In this document: positions 34,967 through 50,586 of the stretch, piece after piece
Layout: every line of letters begins with the position of its first letter
Numbering within the stretch: position 1 is the stretch's first letter
Source of the DNA: Xestospongia muta
Taxonomy: Eukaryota; Porifera; Demospongiae; Haplosclerida; Petrosiidae
NCBI GenBank assembly: GCA_963693285.1
Contig: OY848925.1
Coordinates: 5,310,932-5,374,931 of the forward strand
DNA length: 64,000 nucleotides
Reading direction: 5' to 3'
Position numbers and translations under genes: made by a program
The notes under the pieces: generated by a model
The model's input: the letters and a program-made list of their open reading frames with translations, nothing else
What the model was told of the DNA's origin: nothing
Databases searched by the model: none

Positions 34967-37330
34967 TTAGTTCATTGTATCTAACTTCCATTGTCCCTGT
35001 TCAGTTAAACTCACTCTCACTTGATGATACTATAAGATATACTATACAGTAATACTACATAGTTGATAATAATACCTGTTTAATAGAGGATCTATGACCA
35101 ATACTAAGGACAGTAATACCCATTTGATTAATACTGGTATAGAAATAATGTTCATCTTCTTCACTTAGTGCTGAAGTAACCTCATCAAGTACTAGAATTA
35201 GAAAACACACAATAGTCATCATACAACCTTTATATGAATTATCTACTACTATTTATAACGACTTACTAGCAAAGGAAGGTTTGTGATAGAAGAGTCGAGC
35301 AAATGCTATCTTTTGCATTTCTCCTGGAGATACATAGTCATTCCTGACAAGAGAGAGAGAGAGAATTGTTTACTTAATCTAGTAATAGTAACTCACCAGT
35401 TACCATCAAATATCACATCAACTCCTCCCAATCTCTCCTTTAGTGATAACTACAAAATATAGTATTTGATGAACAGATGAGTAATGGATAACTTACTAGA
35501 CCAGCCAACCTTAATGCTTCATTAATTCTATTCTCAAATAAGACACAATCTATAATGTGATAATGATATATTCAGTCAAAATATGATACTACCAGATATA
35601 TGAATTATAACTTACCTAAATTATCATTTGAGTCATTGAGTTCTTTAGGTTGATGTGGATAAGTCACCTAATATAATAGACAATGACTATACGTGATGAC
35701 ACTAATACCAGCTATTTTGATTAGATGACTGTCATGTGATTATCATATGAGCACTATATCATTACTACATACTTGATCAGCTAAAGAACCCATTGTTAGA
35801 TGAGGTTTTTGAGGTAAGAACATGACCTCAGTATTAGCTTCAACCAAACAGATATAAGCATTCCCTGTAATAGATTTATAATGAAGTACAAATATACATT
35901 GTACTTAGGACAGTGATTCATCACTATAGAGGTACTACTCTATTATGATACCTTTTAATGGTTGCCATAACTTTTTTAGAACCCTTAATATAGAACTTTT
36001 ACCAGACCCTATTAAATGATCAATCAGTTTTCACTCACTAATGAGATGTGTACCTGATTTTCCTGATATGAGAATATTCTTGCCTCTTTCAAATTTGAAG
36101 GTCAGTCCTGTATAAATATACCAGATTACCACATACAATTTGATGTTTGTTCTAACCTTCCACTAGTGGAATATCAGTACAACCAGGAGGAGCAATAGTG
36201 ACATCTTCAAAGATGGCTGCTACTACAGGACCAGGTTCAGCTATGGAGTACCTAGAACATTAAAATATAGTAAGGTATATTATTAAATAATATTGTAGAA
36301 ATGACACTATATCTTAATAGTAATAGAGGAGATTGTACCTCATTGTCTGTGATCTGTTGTTATAAGAATCATCCAAGTCATCATTAGATGATGTACTATC
36401 AGATAGGTCAATGGAGGGAACTATTGTAGTAGTAGCAGCTGATGTACATTTGTTTAGTTTGTTTAGTACCTCAAGAAGATGACCAATTCTAAATGCAGTG
36501 ACATGTACTAGTAACCATGGTAACATGTTGTACTCTACCTGTGAGTATATCCTGCTAAATCAGCAATATTACTTGACTGATCTACCAGTGTAGAGAAATT
36601 GTTTAGAAGGTAGAGAGAGAAAAATGCAACCTACAAGAACAGAGTCAAATATTATACTATATAGTAATATGGTAATAAAATATACCTCACTTATTTTCCC
36701 AGCTAGAGCAGATGGAGAGAGGTGATCATATCCACCAGAGAAGATGATAATACCCAGTACAATATATGTAATAACAGAACTGAGATAATCAAATAAATTA
36801 ACAGAAACTATAAATTAAGAGATACAAGTTAGTTAATAAATTATAAACTATTACATACAATTTAATGGAAATGTCCAATGAGCCAAACTAAGTTGAGTAC
36901 TGAACAGTTTCTATAGTAACAAAACTAGTTAATAATATTAACGTTAGTTAACTTACTCCCATTAATCCTCTGGCCTTTTCTGCTTCCAATGATCCACCAC
37001 TAAAGTAAAGTATCATGTGAATATCATGTGATAGTCATGTGAATATCATGAGATTAACTTACTCATAGAATGCTATAGACTCTGAATTAGATCGTACTTG
37101 TACATGATGAAATCTAAAGGAAAAATGAAAGCAATATTGTACTCTGTCTATTCATACTCTATGTATCCATTGTTACCTGAAGTCTCCCTCTTTCTTTTCT
37201 TGTGTGACGATACGAGAGATCACAGGTCCCATGAGGAACTTGTTAATGATGGTAGATATGAAAAAGAGACCATAAATAGCTAACACTCCAATATATCCCA
37301 TACTAAAAGTAAGATCAGATGTAGTAAATA

Positions 37331-37361
<31 letters not shown>

Positions 37362-38803
37362 ATTACTATTCAGATATAGTAAATATTGTTATTTATAATA
37401 TAATGTAATGACAAATATAATGAGTTTTATTTGATAAGGAGCAACACTAGCCGACTCAGGTCATCCAATATAATATCAATCCTGTTGTTAGGGAAACTAC
37501 CAGGTTCAAGTTATCAAGGTGGAGCTTAAACCACAGCTGTGCTGATGTAATACAGAGTTGTATAATATTGATTAGTCTAACAATATCAACAATGGCTAAC
37601 ATTTATCAATATTTACTCAAAGATGCTACTTAATTTAATCTCAAACTAAAAACAAGATTTATAAATATGCCCACATTTATGCTGGACTATTTTTATTGTA
37701 TCATCTAGTTAGAAGAAAGAGCAGAGAAAGTTTAGCCATAGACAGTCAGTCATATCAGATGAATGTGTTGCTTCATATTATTTGTGGAAAAGGTTAAATA
37801 TTTCACTAAATATTATATAATAAACCTATATGACAACATTGATGACTATAATTAACAACTAGCTACAAGTATTACATCATCAAATTGTAACAATAAAAGG
37901 ATAGAGAATCAACAGTAAATAATGTATCATATAATATCACTCACGTAACAAATGTTTTGTATGTATAATAGCAAGTAACAAATGGCCACAGAGCAAGTTT
38001 AGGAATAATTTCAATAGCTAGTTCATTACAAAATCGCTCAACATCTTGAGTGATACGCTGATCACTAAAGAAGAAAATTATTAAAAAAGATATACAAGTT
38101 TGTATTGTCACTTACGGATTATCAACAACTTTTTCTATTACATTTAATTTATAATAATTTAGATCTTTGAAATAAAGTGTCTGGAGATGACGAGTGAGCA
38201 AAGACCTCCAACGAACATAAATTACATAGGCCACTAAATCTACACCACTCTTACACTATGTGATAATGATACATCTTAACGCAATATTGATTCCATTTGA
38301 TAATCACTTACAATACAAGCTGACACAACAATGATCACAGATTGATACAGACTCTCTTTGAATACATGCTGCTCATGCCCAGTAAGAGATGCATAAAAAG
38401 TACTTGGAATTAAACCAGTGTTATAGTAATTGTATTCAGCTAAAAGAAAAATAAAATATAAAACAATATCAAAATGGTTTGCAGTTTGTAGACTGACCTG
38501 AAGCTCTAACAAACAAAAAAAATAAACAAAAAAGAAGAGTCTTGGATAAAAATCTAGGAAATAAGACTTTCAAAATTTTAAACAGTCTCTTTATAAATAA
38601 GAAATTGAACCTGAAAAATAAAATTATACAGTCAATCCAGTTTTCTCATCATATATAGCGAAATACCCAGTTTTTCCAAGTTGTGGGAGGCTATCGTCTT
38701 CTCCTTTGGTTCTATAGTGTTGTACCTGGATATATGAACTGCTAAAATTGTCTGCATCTGTCAAAGGAGGAAGAAGTTTAACATCACTACCACCAGCCAT
38801 CAT
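34967..38803 (-). CDS. ABCD4: ABC transporter, ABCD4-type (lysosomal/ER cobalamin transporter family)
   Basis: Many short minus-strand exons from the ATG at 38803 (MMAGGSDVKLLPPLTDADN) to TAA at 34967-34969 (QGQWKLDTMN). Half-transporter order: N-terminal helices (FLIYKRLFKILKVLFPRFL, then NTGLIPSTFYASLTGHEQH), the IFSGGYDHLSPSALAGKIS loop, DLAGYTHRIGHLLEVLNKL, Walker A assembled across an intron as SGKSGSGKSS, Q-loop MFLPQKPHLTMGSL, signature NDYVSPGEMQ, Walker B with LDEVTSALSEEDEHY, H-loop SIGHRSS. The exon series closely follows vertebrate ABCD4 in order and in the FLPQKP and SPGEMQ blocks. Known for the family: ABCD4 works with LMBD1 to release vitamin B12 from lysosomes. It is the only copy in the window with all nucleotide-binding exons; four partial copies lie in the array upstream. 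It is head-to-head with the DMAC1-like gene. Confidence 0.88.
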
Positions 38804-38919
38804 GTGGAATTCAGTTCACGTGGGTATCAGACTATCAGCCAACGCCCTCAATTATAATCAACCTTAATATTTATTAAGCAAACCTACTATGAATATCGTT
38901 ATCTTTCAATATTAGGGTA
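38804..38919. promoter_or_regulatory. Shared intergenic region of ABCD4 and DMAC1-like
   Basis: Only about 116 bases separate the two divergent start codons, so both promoters must overlap here. No TATA-like element is obvious; inference from spacing only. Confidence 0.5.
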
Positions 38920-39211
38920 ATGTCCTCCTTACCATCAAGTAATGATGTACCACAGTCACAGTCTGTCTCATCTAGAGACTGTTTTGCTTGTAAAGTGACG
39001 GGAGCTATTGGATGCTTTGGTGGAGCTACTTACGCAATGTATCATAGAGCTAAAATGTCACCAGGAAATAGAAATCGCCATTGGCTATTGGCTATAAGTA
39101 TAGGTAATGAAATAGCAAGGAGATATGTAGATTAGGGTATGTGCTATTAACACTGTACTGTTTTATTATACAGGAGCTGTTGGATTGGGTTTATGGAGGT
39201 TAGCAGTGTAA
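38920..39211 (+). CDS. DMAC1: DMAC1/TMEM261-like small mitochondrial membrane protein
   Basis: Two exons, 38920-39113 and 39174-39211, give about 77 residues. Reading through the first intron gives a stop at 39135, but the gtaatg donor and tatacag acceptor extend the protein with GAVGLGLWRLAV. The core, DCFACKVTGAIGCFGGATYA then a second hydrophobic stretch, matches the two-helix DUF4536 pattern with the CxxC pair (human CWSCRV). Known for the family: assembly factor of the distal membrane arm of respiratory complex I in the inner membrane. Alternative: another small two-TM protein; the CxxC plus glycine-rich helix makes DMAC1 the best guess. Confidence 0.65.
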
Positions 39212-39575
39212 GAATGCTGGTAACTTAACAGAACCATGAATGACATTAACTGTGACATCCTCATTTGTACTATATTTGAAAGTGTACACTAATTTAGAAA
39301 TCATTCTTATCTCTACTTTAATATTGAGTCTAAATTTTCAGACTGAACAGTAACTGTAAACTGATTTGTTTATATAACTTATTGTTGGTACAAACTAGAG
39401 ACACAACATCAGGTATTGTGTAGGCAAAATTATGTCTCAATTGACAATGAGTCCTTTTGTTGGCGTGCTTACTGTTGAAAACTATAGGAAGAGACACTCT
39501 ACATATATAGCAACTTCAAGACAGGTTCTTGGACTGTTTACTGGTTCTAGCTTAGTAATACTTCATGTCAACAGT
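39212..39575. other. Spacer and likely 5' UTR of the VWC gene
   Basis: An in-frame ATG at 39432 would add 48 residues without similarity to a signal peptide. The ATG at 39576 begins a typical one, so I take the upstream part as untranslated. Confidence 0.5.
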
Positions 39576-42589
<3,014 letters not shown>

Positions 42590-43122
42590 ACTTAGTACAC
42601 AAACTTTAACAAATAAATTTAATATATGGAGATTATTTTGTAAAAGACATGAAGCTATTATAACACGTTATATTAAGTCCTACAGCTGTGTAGCATGTAC
42701 ATCACTTTAAATGGAGTTATATTAATTTACTATGTACTATTATTTATTGATACATAGTTACGTCACATAATCGCAGCAAAAACTGTTATTTTAAAAATTT
42801 CAATCAAGTAAATCTCAGTGGCTTCACAGTTATTCTTTAACAAAGAATTACCATCATAAATGCAATAAATTTACATCTTTCACATACAAACAAAAAGAAA
42901 AACAATATACTCTGAATTGTAATGATACCAGTGTTTGGTGGGGTGGGGGTGGGGCCTTGAAACGACGCATGCGCATTCTACAAAAGGGCAAAAGAAGAGT
43001 ATAGTGGCATGATTATAACGTCTGTCGCTAATAGTTTGTTCTAAAGTTACAGATTAAGTACAGAAAGCAGCAAAAAAAGAAGAAAACAGATGAAAGGAAA
43101 GAGACGCGTGAAATATAACATA
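42590..43122. other. Convergent 3' region between VWC gene and exportin-1
   Basis: Untranslated 3' ends of two converging genes; aataaa at about 42611 may be the VWC poly(A) signal. A G-rich run at 42939-42956 (ggtggggtgggggtgggg) could form a quadruplex on the plus strand. No gene. Confidence 0.5.
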
Positions 43123-46100
43123 TCACTCTTGCATTTCGTCTGGTCGATCATGAGGATTAATCATTCCTGGGACATCCAAAAGGATCTGACGCTTTCTCTC
43201 TTGTTCCTGTACAAGTTGAAGTTCTCTTTCTTCAAGATACAAGTCAGTGGAATCTTCACCAGTATACTCCTAGAAGACAAAAAAGAGAAGGGATGAAATC
43301 AATTTTTGATAATTTCGTACTTTAATTTGTACTAGAAAATCTCTCAGGTGCTCCTTAAAACCTGGTATGTTTTTGTTCAAAAAGAACAATCCTTCAACAA
43401 ACACTTTGACTTGAGCACTGTAGCATAAAAAGAAATATCAAGATAAACAAAAATTACATTAATAATTTAACACTACAAATACTAAATAAAATTGTGATGA
43501 TATTAATTTCCTTACTCGGTTAAGTGAGTGAAGGCTTGTTTGATGAGATGCGCTACATATTCTTGAACAAATATAGCATTACTTGTAACTTGAACTGTAG
43601 CAGGATCAAACAGTGGTACTGGTATTTTGTCTTCCTCCACTAATTGAAACATGAGAGCTAGAATAGTAGCATGCATGGTCAGACCTGGGACAGTAACACA
43701 AGAGGAGAAAGGAGCGTTAATTGGAAATGTGATCTCTTTCTATTACATACTTGCAGTGTGTGATGTATCAGTTACTACAGCAAATACATGTTCCATGAGG
43801 TCCATAAAAAACAGTTTGAAGAAATCTGCAGCAACTGCTTCTGAGACAGAGAACTTTTGAAGGAGAGTAAAGAGAATATGAAGACCTAAAGAAGTGAACC
43901 AAACTCAATTATGACAGAAAATAACCTAGTTATTCTAGAGAATCTGTCTCACTAAATGGAGTAGAGTTCTTGATTGAAAAGGGAGCATGTAAAGGGTAAT
44001 ATGTCACTCTATCACTTAGCGCTTATCTACTCTCTTCATTCCACTTCAATGGACTCTCCTCTCATTAGGAGAGCAAGCAGTGAAGGTTAATAAACCTCAT
44101 TTATAAATTAGTACATTATTATATTATTGTAAATTATATGTGTAAAGGGTTAATGTTATATTGTGCATGGGATAATGATCAAATACTGACCTATTTCTGC
44201 CACATTTCTCATTGTGTGTTTAAATGCCCATATCACAGAATCAATATAGAGTTTGAATCTTTCAGCAGGAATTTGTAACAAAGCTAAATAAAGAGAAGAG
44301 ATAGTATGTAGTAACCAGCTCTAGAAAACTCACCTGGAAAACAATGTTGAGTAAAAGATTGCAACATTCGAAAGAAGTGCAGTCGATGTTCGGGAAATTC
44401 TTCAAGATCTTTGTTTAACATTTCAAGAGTACATTCGAACAAAGCCTCCATTATAGTAGGTACATTACTAGTAGCTTGTTCCTAAGAGAGTACAACAATG
44501 TAGTTAATATAAAACATAAGAACATGATATTATACAAAGAAACAAGCATTATATGTACATATAATACATAGAAACATAACATTATACAACAGTAAGTACA
44601 GGCAACAGGCTCTACTATTAGAGACTACATATTAACCTATAAATGTGCATAATGTTTTACCTGCAGTTTATCGACAATACTGGTCACTGTACTCAAGACC
44701 TCTGGTTCCCTAGCCTGTGGTACATTCTTATGATAGTCAATGAGAATGGCATCCAATAAAGGTGGTAGAAAGTGATCATGTACCTAAAGACACATAGGAC
44801 AATAAACAGAATCATAAACACTACCAACTTACCATAGCTGTGTCTTGACATTTTGATACCCAACAAGATAGTAATTTCAATGTCTCTTTCTTAACTGTTC
44901 TCATGCCAGCTACTAATGGTTGCTTAGTAACATGTTCACCTATGAAAGGATGATATTTAATAATATTCATAGTTGTTATAATGACCACACCTCCAGCTAT
45001 TACAGCATTTGATATATTCTCACTAAGACACTTGTAAATGTTTAAGAGATCAAGATAAATTCTCGCCAGCTGTAACACATAAAGAAGTGGTTTTACCAAA
45101 TAAACAAGTAAGGATTACCTGAATTACAAATGGGTGTCCTACGGCTGTACATGCTCTGACATTAATTTTAAGAACATGACCCAATTGTTTAATACATTCT
45201 GGATGTTGCAAGACAGTCAAATCCTACAGTAATGATGTGAGCTATTATAATTAAACTCTACTATGCACTACAACTTACAGCTGTTGCTCTTTGTATGATA
45301 CTGTCCCACAATTCATTGGGTAGTGCCATATACTTTTCTATAAGTCTCTTTTGAGCTACATCATCCTGAATGAGAGAGCGAGAGAGAGATGAAGATATTA
45401 CATGTATATAATGGCTTACAGTTTGTGCTGAGATCATGTAGCCTACAGCCTCATAAAAAGTGTGAACTTGATGTGGTTCTAAGTCGCATATGATAGCTCT
45501 AATATTATTTAAAATCTCCTCTATAAATGGCATCACTTCTTGAGGTTGAAGCTAAAAGAAAAAGACATTCAGTTGTTTTGTCCTATAGTAGCAGAGATAC
45601 ATACCTGAACAAAATGTCTTCTACATTTTTGTGCTATTTTTATAAAAGTATCACAAGCCATATCTTGCACCCCTTCATGAGTTTCTAAAGTTAGTTGGAG
45701 AAAGATCATATACTGCTAAACACACAGTCCACCTTCTCCACTCACCGTGCATAAATTCAAACAGTTTGTTGACAACTGTCTTGAGAAACTTCCAGTGTGC
45801 TCTAAAAAATCAAAGCATCAACTTTATATTAAGCCTCGATAAAGATACCTTAAAAATCTAGGATATTGACCAACAATATACATGATGTTAGAAGCAATAA
45901 TAGCTTTATTATCCTTGCCTTTCTTTTGTTCACACATACTTAATAGTTCCTAAATGACAATGAGTTATATGTGTAATATTAGGAGGTTCTTTACCTTGAT
46001 GACTGTCACTAGAAACCTTTTCTCATCTTCTTCATGCATAGCTCCACTGATAGAACCAATAGCCCAACATAACTAAAGGAGTGTGTGTATGTGTGTGTGA

Positions 46101-49100
46101 GGGGAGTCAAAAAGAGGAAAGAGAAAGGAAAGTATGACAATTATCTTTACTATTACATTGTTAATATGTATGTGTGTGTGTGTGTGGGTAGGTGTATTAA
46201 CAGAATGTCAACTATGAAATGTAAATATAATCATATTGGAACTAGTTTCATGAATATCTTACCGTATTCAAATTCTTCCAAGACCACTCTGAGCCATTAG
46301 CTTGTCTGTAAAGTTTGTCTGTCATTAATTGTTCAGTATCAGAATAATCTAAATGAGTAAGATACACTACAAGGAGAGAGAGAGAATAGGATACTATTCA
46401 GAGATCACTACTTCACCTAGTGTCTCTCTCATTGTTTTGTACATGTTAATAGCATCAGTATCTTTCATAACTTCTCTTATAACTTCTCCTTGTTCGTTTT
46501 CAACAACAATGACTTCTTCTGGTTTAGCCATTCGACTGATCATCACAAGACGTATCTGAAGAGGGCATTTAATATTTTAAAGGAAGTTCCAGTTTTTACC
46601 TTTGATAGGATAGGATAGAATAATTGACGTCTTTGAGGTGGACTTTGCTGGGGGAGAAGGAGAGGCGAATGAGATGAAGAGAATGGATTCTCTCGATAAA
46701 GACCAGATGCCAGATGATTCCAATATTCAAGACAAATTTTAAAGATCTCTTTCTCATCCACAACAGAAATTAACACAAGATAATGAAGAGCCTATGAGAG
46801 AAAGAGAGAGCTTAAAGTCCAGCAAATTAACAGACTTACTTCTAATAACGTGTTCTGCATTTCAGCCTGTAAACAGCAGATATGCCAAAATTAGGAGTTG
46901 AACATTATATATTAAATGTACCTTGTTCTCAACTAATTGTCCATGTTCTTTGAGAAAGGTACAAATAAAAAGAGCTAAATTTTGAATGAAGAACTGTTCC
47001 TCATCCAGACCATTTTTGTATGCCTCTCTGATGTTTGTTGAGAGTGGTAACATCTGAAAAAAGAGGAAATCAGAGAGTTAAATGGAAAGGTCGTCAAACT
47101 GGACCAACCTGTTTTAATTGAGTCATAACAATTGAGAACATGACCACAAACTGTTCGCTGTATTGATCCTCAGCTTGTATACCGGCTAAATGGATGAAAA
47201 AAAATTAGAAACACAAAATGGCTAATTCTCACCAATTTCTGTCAAACATTTTAATGTGACATTTCTGAAGGCAGGTACATTAAGAAACTACAATGGAGAA
47301 GAGAGGAAAGAACTGAAAAAAATGTCGTAACAACATTAGCACTGAGATTGTTTGACTGAACTATGTTAACTTATAGAGACATCAGATTATAATAATATAT
47401 TCTGTTCATAGTAACCTATGAAACGGTCACTCGTACAAGGGGTGTCAGAATATTTCTCATCACATGTCATAGGTAGCTTTTATTGCGATACACTACACGT
47501 TCAATAACTTTTAACAACAAGTACTAAACAATGTGTTAGCATTATATCATACTTTGTAGATGAGAGTTGATATGAGTTTAGTTTCGAAAACATATCCTAA
47601 AGGGATCCAGGTTAAAAATTTGAGGAGTGTCTCAAGAGTTTCATTGATCAGCGGAACACTTTGAGAATTGTCCTGTACGAAAATGAATACAACATTTTAA
47701 TATGTACCATGTTATCGCTAATTCAAGCTCACCATTACAAAAGAGCATAGCTGAAATATTTGAGAGAATTCACCACACATACTATCTTTGAGATGTTTAG
47801 CTTTCATTTGTGTCATTTGACCGCTACTGAAATCAAATACCTCTTCACTACAAGAAAAGAAAAATAAACCCTCCATCTTCAACAGATGGCGGTTTCAGAT
47901 CTACCTCAATAATCTCAAGATGGTCATATTATTCTGACATAGCGATTTGTTTGTTTTACTAGCCCCAACAATGTCACTAATAAATGTGGGCCAATTTCGT
48001 GGCCATTCGTGTTTTACAATTTGAACTAGAATAATATTTAACTTGGCAAGGTAGACTCTTTGCTCCTAAAACAATAAATAAAGGATGTACATGTAAACAA
48101 GATAACCACATTGAAAGAGAGTGAAAAGATGATAGAGTACACAGAGAAAACAAAAGGAAGTTAAAGAAAGTGAAACCAGTCATAACAGTAGTTTAAGCAT
48201 TATTCTATGGAGAGTATTAACGTAATGATATAGACACATATGAACACTAGATGTACTATACTTACAGCTAATGTTTCTGGATCTGAAGAGAATTTGATTA
48301 TTAGCCCTACAATATATTTCTTGATCCCTAAACACATAATATCCAGTGAAAGACAAGGTAACAATGTGTCAATTATATTATGTGTTCATGAAATTCAAAC
48401 AACCCTAAAGTTAAAGTCAAAGAGTCATGTGTGTTAATGTACCTTCACATTGCTCCCTTGGTAAGATCTTCCATTTTGTTTTGATAAGTGCTTCAAGAAT
48501 TTGTAAAGCAAAGTACTAAAAAATGAAAATCAAGTGAGTACCATGAATTAAAAGAATTAATCTTCTTTAGCTGGGAACAGAATAATGTACAAATGAAGTT
48601 ACTAAAAGAGTCAACGAACAGGGAGACATCAGATATATATATATATATTCTGTTCAAAGTGACCATATCAACAAATCACTCGTACAAGGGGTGTCAGAAT
48701 ATTTCTCATCATATGTCCCTGTGTTACAACATTGAAAATTGCAACACATCAATTGTGTTATTCAAGAAAGAAAGACAAATCCTGAAAACACTGAACCAGC
48801 TGGGAACGAACCCAAGACCATAAGATAACAAAAAATCAAGTGTTATGTCAACAGAGCTACAGGACCCTAAGTAAGCAACTGTATTGTATTGACTTAAATA
48901 AACTAATGCAGTCATCTCTAAGTCATAACTTATGCTAAAACAATACTTAATATATTCTACACTGCAATACTATGTTAGTTAAAACAATAACAACCCTTTC
49001 TCTCTGAAGCACATACAACCAGGTATATATATACACATACATACCAACACATGTACAGGAAGTTTACCAGGATAAGTAACATTGAAATGGTAACCGGTTT

Positions 49101-49894
49101 GAACCAGTCAAAACTGACAATGCAGACAGTCACATTATAATAGTGTATAGTATTTCGTCCAAGAGAGGAATGTCAAGTGATAAATTAATAAAGGTTATGA
49201 TAACTACTAAACAATAATTAATACGACTTCACATAAACAAAAGAAAAATAACACTGTCTGTTTATACTAAAAAGTGACCTTTTTCATAGGTTAAAGTTAT
49301 GACAACAGTTGCCGTGGTAACTAATGCATGTATAATACATTTGTACCTTTGTTTGTTGGTCTTGAGAAAATTCCAGAATACTATCTACTCGAGTCCAAGC
49401 TTCTGTATGCTCTTTAAACTCGTGTAAAATTCTGCCTGCAACTTGTTGCTAATGTACATGAAAAGGAAGGAAGAAGTGAAAAGGCTGTAGTAAAGTCTTT
49501 ATACAATTTCAAAGTGCTACATGCACCATCTTAATTAAGTCATATGACCATCACGTGTTAATGTTGACAAGTGTATAATTACAACATGTTACATTGACTG
49601 TGTTACGACTTTACTACATCATAAATTGTTCGTAATCAAGTTTAAAATTAACATGAGGATAGCTAGCAGAAAGACAACTTAAAATCTTAAAGAGCCCTCA
49701 AATGCAATTTTTTTCATCAAAGAATATACAATTTATATTACCTCATGTCCAGAACTAGAGTAGAAACATGATACCACAGAATCTAATAATGATATGTCCA
49801 GTTTCTGAGAGAAGTCTAGCAATGACACTGCTCTGTCAGCAAATGTTGTATTAGGCACGAAACCTGGGTCCATCAGCTCAGTAGAACCAGCCAT
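43123..49894 (-). CDS. XPO1: Exportin-1 (CRM1) nuclear export receptor
   Basis: More than 20 minus-strand exons between the ATG at 49894 ([12 protein letters not shown]) and TGA at 43123-43125. The N-terminus reads [20 protein letters not shown], the conserved CRM1 start. The middle has the NES-groove segment [20 protein letters not shown] and [13 protein letters not shown]; the end is [14 protein letters not shown] ... [16 protein letters not shown], close to the human C-terminus. HEAT-repeat karyopherin that binds RanGTP and leucine-rich export signals. The cysteine at codon 45932-45934 aligns with human Cys528, the leptomycin B target. Introns are short (50-150 nt) except near the 5' end, where several hold repeats. 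Gene order and full exon set look normal; individual exon ends were not all checked. Confidence 0.93.
47427..47469. repeat. Intronic repeat in XPO1, copy 1
   Basis: Contains tcactcgtacaaggggtgtc and agaatatttctcatca, shared almost exactly with 48676-48718, and preceded in both by a tattctgttca motif. Dispersed repeat. Confidence 0.8.
48676..48718. repeat. Intronic repeat in XPO1, copy 2
   Basis: Second copy of the element at 47427-47469, with one difference near its end (cacatgtc against catatgtc). Both lie in introns of the same gene about 1.25 kb apart. Confidence 0.8.
48790..48875 (-). repeat. tRNA-derived SINE-like sequence
   Basis: On the minus strand: a box A-like stretch (gtcctgtagctctgttgaca) followed about 40 bases later by a box B-like gggttcgttcccagc. 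A clean tRNA cloverleaf cannot be drawn (no paired D arm), so this fits a degenerate tRNA-derived SINE head rather than a tRNA gene. It sits in an XPO1 intron. Confidence 0.45.
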
Positions 49895-50586
49895 TGCTTT
49901 ACCTCCTAGAAGATGAACAGCATAAAAAAGTAAAACCCTATTAATTAGTGAAGTAATTAGTATGAACATACGTTAAGTGTAAAATATAACTCACTCTTTA
50001 CTTGTAAGGCTTTTTTTCTATGTTTCTTTACTCGTTCAAGTCTCTCCTCACAAAGGGTTAAACGTTTTTACTTTATCACTTTTTAAAAGCATACAAATGT
50101 TGCAATATATACAACTTAAGCAACAGGAAAAGATTGCGAATGGCTCCTTAAATAAGAGATATAAAGACGAGAGAGTAATTGAAGGGAGAAAGCTGGCTAA
50201 ACAATGCAGCAGGATAAGGAGAAGAGAAGACTCGTTAGCTGAAAAGAAATAATTCTGCCATGGGGCTAGGGCAGAAAAGACCGGTTTGTTGAAAGAAGGC
50301 GTGGAGGATCCGCAAAAACCAGTTTGGTGAGCACGTGAACAGTTGAAGTTCGCGGTTATAGCTAGTTTAATCAGTTATGCAGAGTTTAAATGGGTGGGGC
50401 TCCTTGTTTGTAATTAAAAATCAATATTCGACTTCAAAAATTCACAAAACATTAATTCACAAATGTATACCAGTATATAGGATGTGCTGAACTGGGAAGA
50501 CATAATGGCAAATGTGAAAGTAGGACCAGATGACTGATGTAAAATTAAACAAAATAAATAAAAAATCTACAAGATTATTATAACAA
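49895..50586. other. XPO1 5' flank and semaphorin 3' flank
   Basis: XPO1 promoter and probable 5' UTR, with purine-rich (gaaggga, gagaagaga) stretches near 50160-50240, then the 3' UTR of the semaphorin gene. No gene seen. Confidence 0.45.

Noticed and set aside
48790..48875. A functional tRNA gene on the minus strand
   Set aside because: The D arm and acceptor stem do not pair; only the box A and box B-like parts remain.
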